Positions 62,033 to 64,000 of a stretch of DNA of 64,000 nucleotides are shown in pieces; position 1 is the stretch's first letter; each line of letters starts with the position of its first letter. The notes beneath the pieces were generated by a model that saw nothing but the letters and a program-made list of their open reading frames with translations, was not told where the DNA came from and did no database searches. Made by a program: the position numbers and the translations under genes. The stretch comes from Flavobacteriales bacterium (GTDB lineage Bacteria > Bacteroidota > Bacteroidia > UBA10329), in NCBI GenBank assembly GCA_021739695.1, contig JAIPBM010000009.1, positions 62,001 through 126,000 on the forward strand. The letters run 5' to 3'.

Positions 62033-62944
62033 ATGAAAAATGTCACAGTATTATTGATTGTTGGAGTCTCGCTGATTACTATCTGTGTAAGCTTTTTTGT
62101 AATACCGTATTACGTATCTCAAACTAGCTCATACTGGTATTATGACAATAGCACAGGTGTTATCGGAGATACAATAGGTGGTATCGTTGGCCCCGTAGTT
62201 GGGTTTATTGGAGTTGTTCTCACGTTTTTAGCATTTTACGTGCAATACGATGCAAATAAAGTACAGAGAACCGCGCTTTACATGGAGCAATTTGAAAGCA
62301 AGTTCTTTGAACTACTTCGGTTACATCGTGAAAATCTAAAAACACTGGAAGCTAACGGTCAACATGGGATCAAGTTTTTTGAAAAATTATCTAATGACCT
62401 TAATATCTCACTGGACAAAGCAAAAACTAAAAGTTCAGGTAAATTCACAGATGATGAACTAATAATTATTGTCTTTTACGTATTCTATTATGGAAGTGAG
62501 ACTTCAACACGATCCGCGATTAGGAATAAACTGTTCAAGGCGGACACTCATCCTAATGATCCTGTGCTAAGATCTATCTATGCTGAACTTACCAGCCAGC
62601 TCGATAAGGATGGCAACTTCAAGTTCCAAGGCCAGTTCAGTGTGCTATTGGATAATTATTTCAATATGCTTTTCTTATTGTTGAAATTTTGTCATCGGCA
62701 TGTGAACCAAACAGATGCAACTGATATTCAATTACCTAATAAAGATTTTTACGTTGATACGATCGTAGCTCAGTTTAGTGTATTTGAAGCTACAATTCTG
62801 TTTTTTTATTTACAATCTGGATTTGATCAAAGAGTACTAACACCTATAAATCTAGTTAACGAATTCGGTCTATTAGATAAATTATTCTTGCAAGGGATAA
62901 AAGGCGTAAATGCCAAGGACTTGTTCACTAAACTTAAAGCATGA
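62033..62944 (+). CDS. putAbiC-like membrane protein (putative phage abortive infection)
   Basis: A 303-residue protein with two N-terminal transmembrane helices (~5-27 and ~45-68; VGFIGVVLTFLAFYVQY). A cytoplasmic helical domain follows, containing MEQFESKFFELLRLHRENLKTLE, LDNYFNMLFLLLKFCHRHVNQ and YVDTIVAQFSVFEATILFFYLQSGF. This layout and the FExxFFxLLxLHxxN motif resemble the putative phage abortive infection (putAbiC) family. The gene is AT-richer than the window. Its stop overlaps the start of the DUF262 gene (ATGA), so the two are probably a functional pair. Function is inferred from the family only. Confidence 0.65.
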   Translation: MKNVTVLLIVGVSLITICVSFFVIPYYVSQTSSYWYYDNSTGVIGDTIGGIVGPVVGFIGVVLTFLAFYVQYDANKVQRTALYMEQFESKFFELLRLHRENLKTLEANGQHGIKFFEKLSNDLNISLDKAKTKSSGKFTDDELIIIVFYVFYYGSETSTRSAIRNKLFKADTHPNDPVLRSIYAELTSQLDKDGNFKFQGQFSVLLDNYFNMLFLLLKFCHRHVNQTDATDIQLPNKDFYVDTIVAQFSVFEATILFFYLQSGFDQRVLTPINLVNEFGLLDKLFLQGIKGVNAKDLFTKLKA

Positions 62945-64000
62945 AAAATCATTTTGCAGTTGAACCACTAGAAATAGTTGAAATTTTGAAAGATGTTGAA
63001 TCTGGCGCAATACAGCTGCCAAGATTTCAACGGGGATATAATTGGTCAACGGGAGCCGTACTTAAATTATTGGAGTCAATTCATAAACGGCATCCATCGG
63101 GTTCTTTGTTGTTTTTGGAGACTACCAAGCCTAAAACAATAGTTGGTTATGAACCAATAAGAACTGTTGATAACGAAAAATTATCATATCCAGAATATCT
63201 AATACTCGATGGGCAACAGCGAATCACATCATGTCATGCAGTTTTTTATAATAAGGGTAGCTATTCCTATTACATTAGTTTGTCGGATATCTATAGGATA
63301 TTTAAAGATAAAGATGATTTGACTTTAGACGATTATGATGAACTGGATTTGATTGAAGATGAGAATCATAGAATAATCGTAGCGAAGAAACATTCTGAAC
63401 ATCCGGATGAATTTCTATTTAAGTCTGACCTACTTCCTCTTAGTTTTTTACGCGACCCATCTATTTATCGCAAGAAAATCTTTTCATATAAGCAGAATCT
63501 CAGGGAATCAGATGGCGTGGATAAGGCATATGTAGACTTCTTGGATTTACACTTGGATAACTTTGTTGATCCTTTTTTTCAATACAAGTTTCCAGTTATC
63601 AAGTTATACAAAGACCTAAGTATTGAAGGTGTTTGTAAGATATTTCAAACAATCAATAGTACGGGGTTAAAGCTGACCGCTTTTGATATTTGTGTTGCTT
63701 CGTTCATGCCGTTTGATATCGACCTCAAGCTTAAAACTGATAAGGTTATAGATGAAAAAGACCGATTATCCGTTCTCATTGATTCGGAGCGAACTATTAT
63801 TCTTCAGACGATTGCGTTGCTAGCAGGTGTATCACCTAAAAAGAACGGGTTGCCAAAGAATTTAGAAGCAGATCACATAAGAGATGAATGGGAGGGTGCC
63901 ATTGAGGGCCTTAATCTAGCAGTTGAATTATTAGATGAATTTGGAGTTGGGTTATCATACAGTACTAAGATTGTACCTTATAAACCAATGATTCCAGTAC
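62941..64000 (+). CDS. DUF262-domain protein (GmrSD-like N-terminal part), partial
   Basis: At least 353 residues; the end is beyond the window. It opens MKNHFAVEPLEIVEILKDVE. DUF262 motifs are visible: LPRFQRGYNWSTGAVLKLLESI (~31), the YLILDGQQRITSCHAVFY nucleotide-binding loop (~93) and INSTGLKLTAFDICVASF (~237). The family includes GmrS/GmrD-type modification-dependent restriction enzymes, BrxU and phosphorothioate-sensing proteins. A C-terminal nuclease (DUF1524 HNH) could follow but is not visible. It overlaps the putAbiC-like gene by 4 bases and has the same AT-rich codon use. Confidence 0.88.
   Translation, partial: MKNHFAVEPLEIVEILKDVESGAIQLPRFQRGYNWSTGAVLKLLESIHKRHPSGSLLFLETTKPKTIVGYEPIRTVDNEKLSYPEYLILDGQQRITSCHAVFYNKGSYSYYISLSDIYRIFKDKDDLTLDDYDELDLIEDENHRIIVAKKHSEHPDEFLFKSDLLPLSFLRDPSIYRKKIFSYKQNLRESDGVDKAYVDFLDLHLDNFVDPFFQYKFPVIKLYKDLSIEGVCKIFQTINSTGLKLTAFDICVASFMPFDIDLKLKTDKVIDEKDRLSVLIDSERTIILQTIALLAGVSPKKNGLPKNLEADHIRDEWEGAIEGLNLAVELLDEFGVGLSYSTKIVPYKPMIPV

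Overview
The window looks like a chromosome segment of a Bacteroidota bacterium, most probably a Flavobacteriales (Cryomorphaceae/Crocinitomicaceae-like) species. The evidence: three secreted proteins end in type IX secretion (T9SS) sorting tails; -7 boxes of the form TAnnTTTG precede several genes; the L31 protein is the zinc-free type B; and a BspA-like (DUF285) surface protein, a Bacteroidota GlmU-like protein and typical OPX/Wzc export proteins are present. No rRNA, phage, transposase or CRISPR array was seen. One tRNA, tRNA-Leu(UAG), lies at 6199-6283.

Layout. 1-6.0 kb (minus): a truncated class III aminotransferase, a YceI protein, and a tight operon of flavin reductase, THUMP-type rRNA methyltransferase and a T9SS-exported BNR-repeat protein. 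6.2-9.9 kb (plus): tRNA-Leu, then the proteostasis set tig, clpP, clpX. 9.9-16 kb: small lipoprotein, AGMO-like sterol desaturase-family enzyme, SDR, GNAT, beta-helix lipoprotein, M28 peptidase. 16-20 kb (plus): rpmE2, GlmU-like protein, lon. 20-22 kb (minus): a second AGMO-like hydroxylase overlapping a YhhN lysoplasmalogenase, a plausible ether-lipid pair. 22-30.7 kb (plus): a TPR/LuxR-type regulator, a small membrane ORF, a 2035-residue mosaic surface protein and a 49-residue ORF.

31.5-41 kb (minus) is the most unusual region: five paralogous outer-membrane beta-barrel proteins in tandem. All but one have thrombospondin-type-3-like calcium linkers. Four end in the same unusual tail, a canonical EF-hand loop followed by a conserved LIDYFF-type helix; the fifth ends in SPOR-like repeats. 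Embedded among them is a protein with a cohesin-like N-terminal domain and a C-terminal SPOR domain. I infer a calcium-dependent envelope complex.

41-54 kb (minus): LOG protein, uvrA, a lytic transglycosylase, then part of an exopolysaccharide locus (MraY/WecA-like transferase, rfbC, Wzc-like tyrosine kinase with a (GY)15 tail, OPX lipoprotein, GT4 glycosyltransferase, asparagine synthase). 54-58 kb: lpd, an M61 peptidase, RidA and a PabA/TrpG amidotransferase. The last 18 codons of that amidotransferase gene are repeated 2.2 kb away beyond a T9SS cargo gene, as if something had been inserted at the 3' end. 60.5-62 kb holds repeats and a small fibronectin-III protein. 62-64 kb holds an AT-richer candidate defence pair (putAbiC-like membrane protein plus a DUF262 protein cut by the window end). 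Three intergenic arrays with a 21-nt period (22.1, 31.1 and 61.5 kb) are a recurring pattern not explained by genes.
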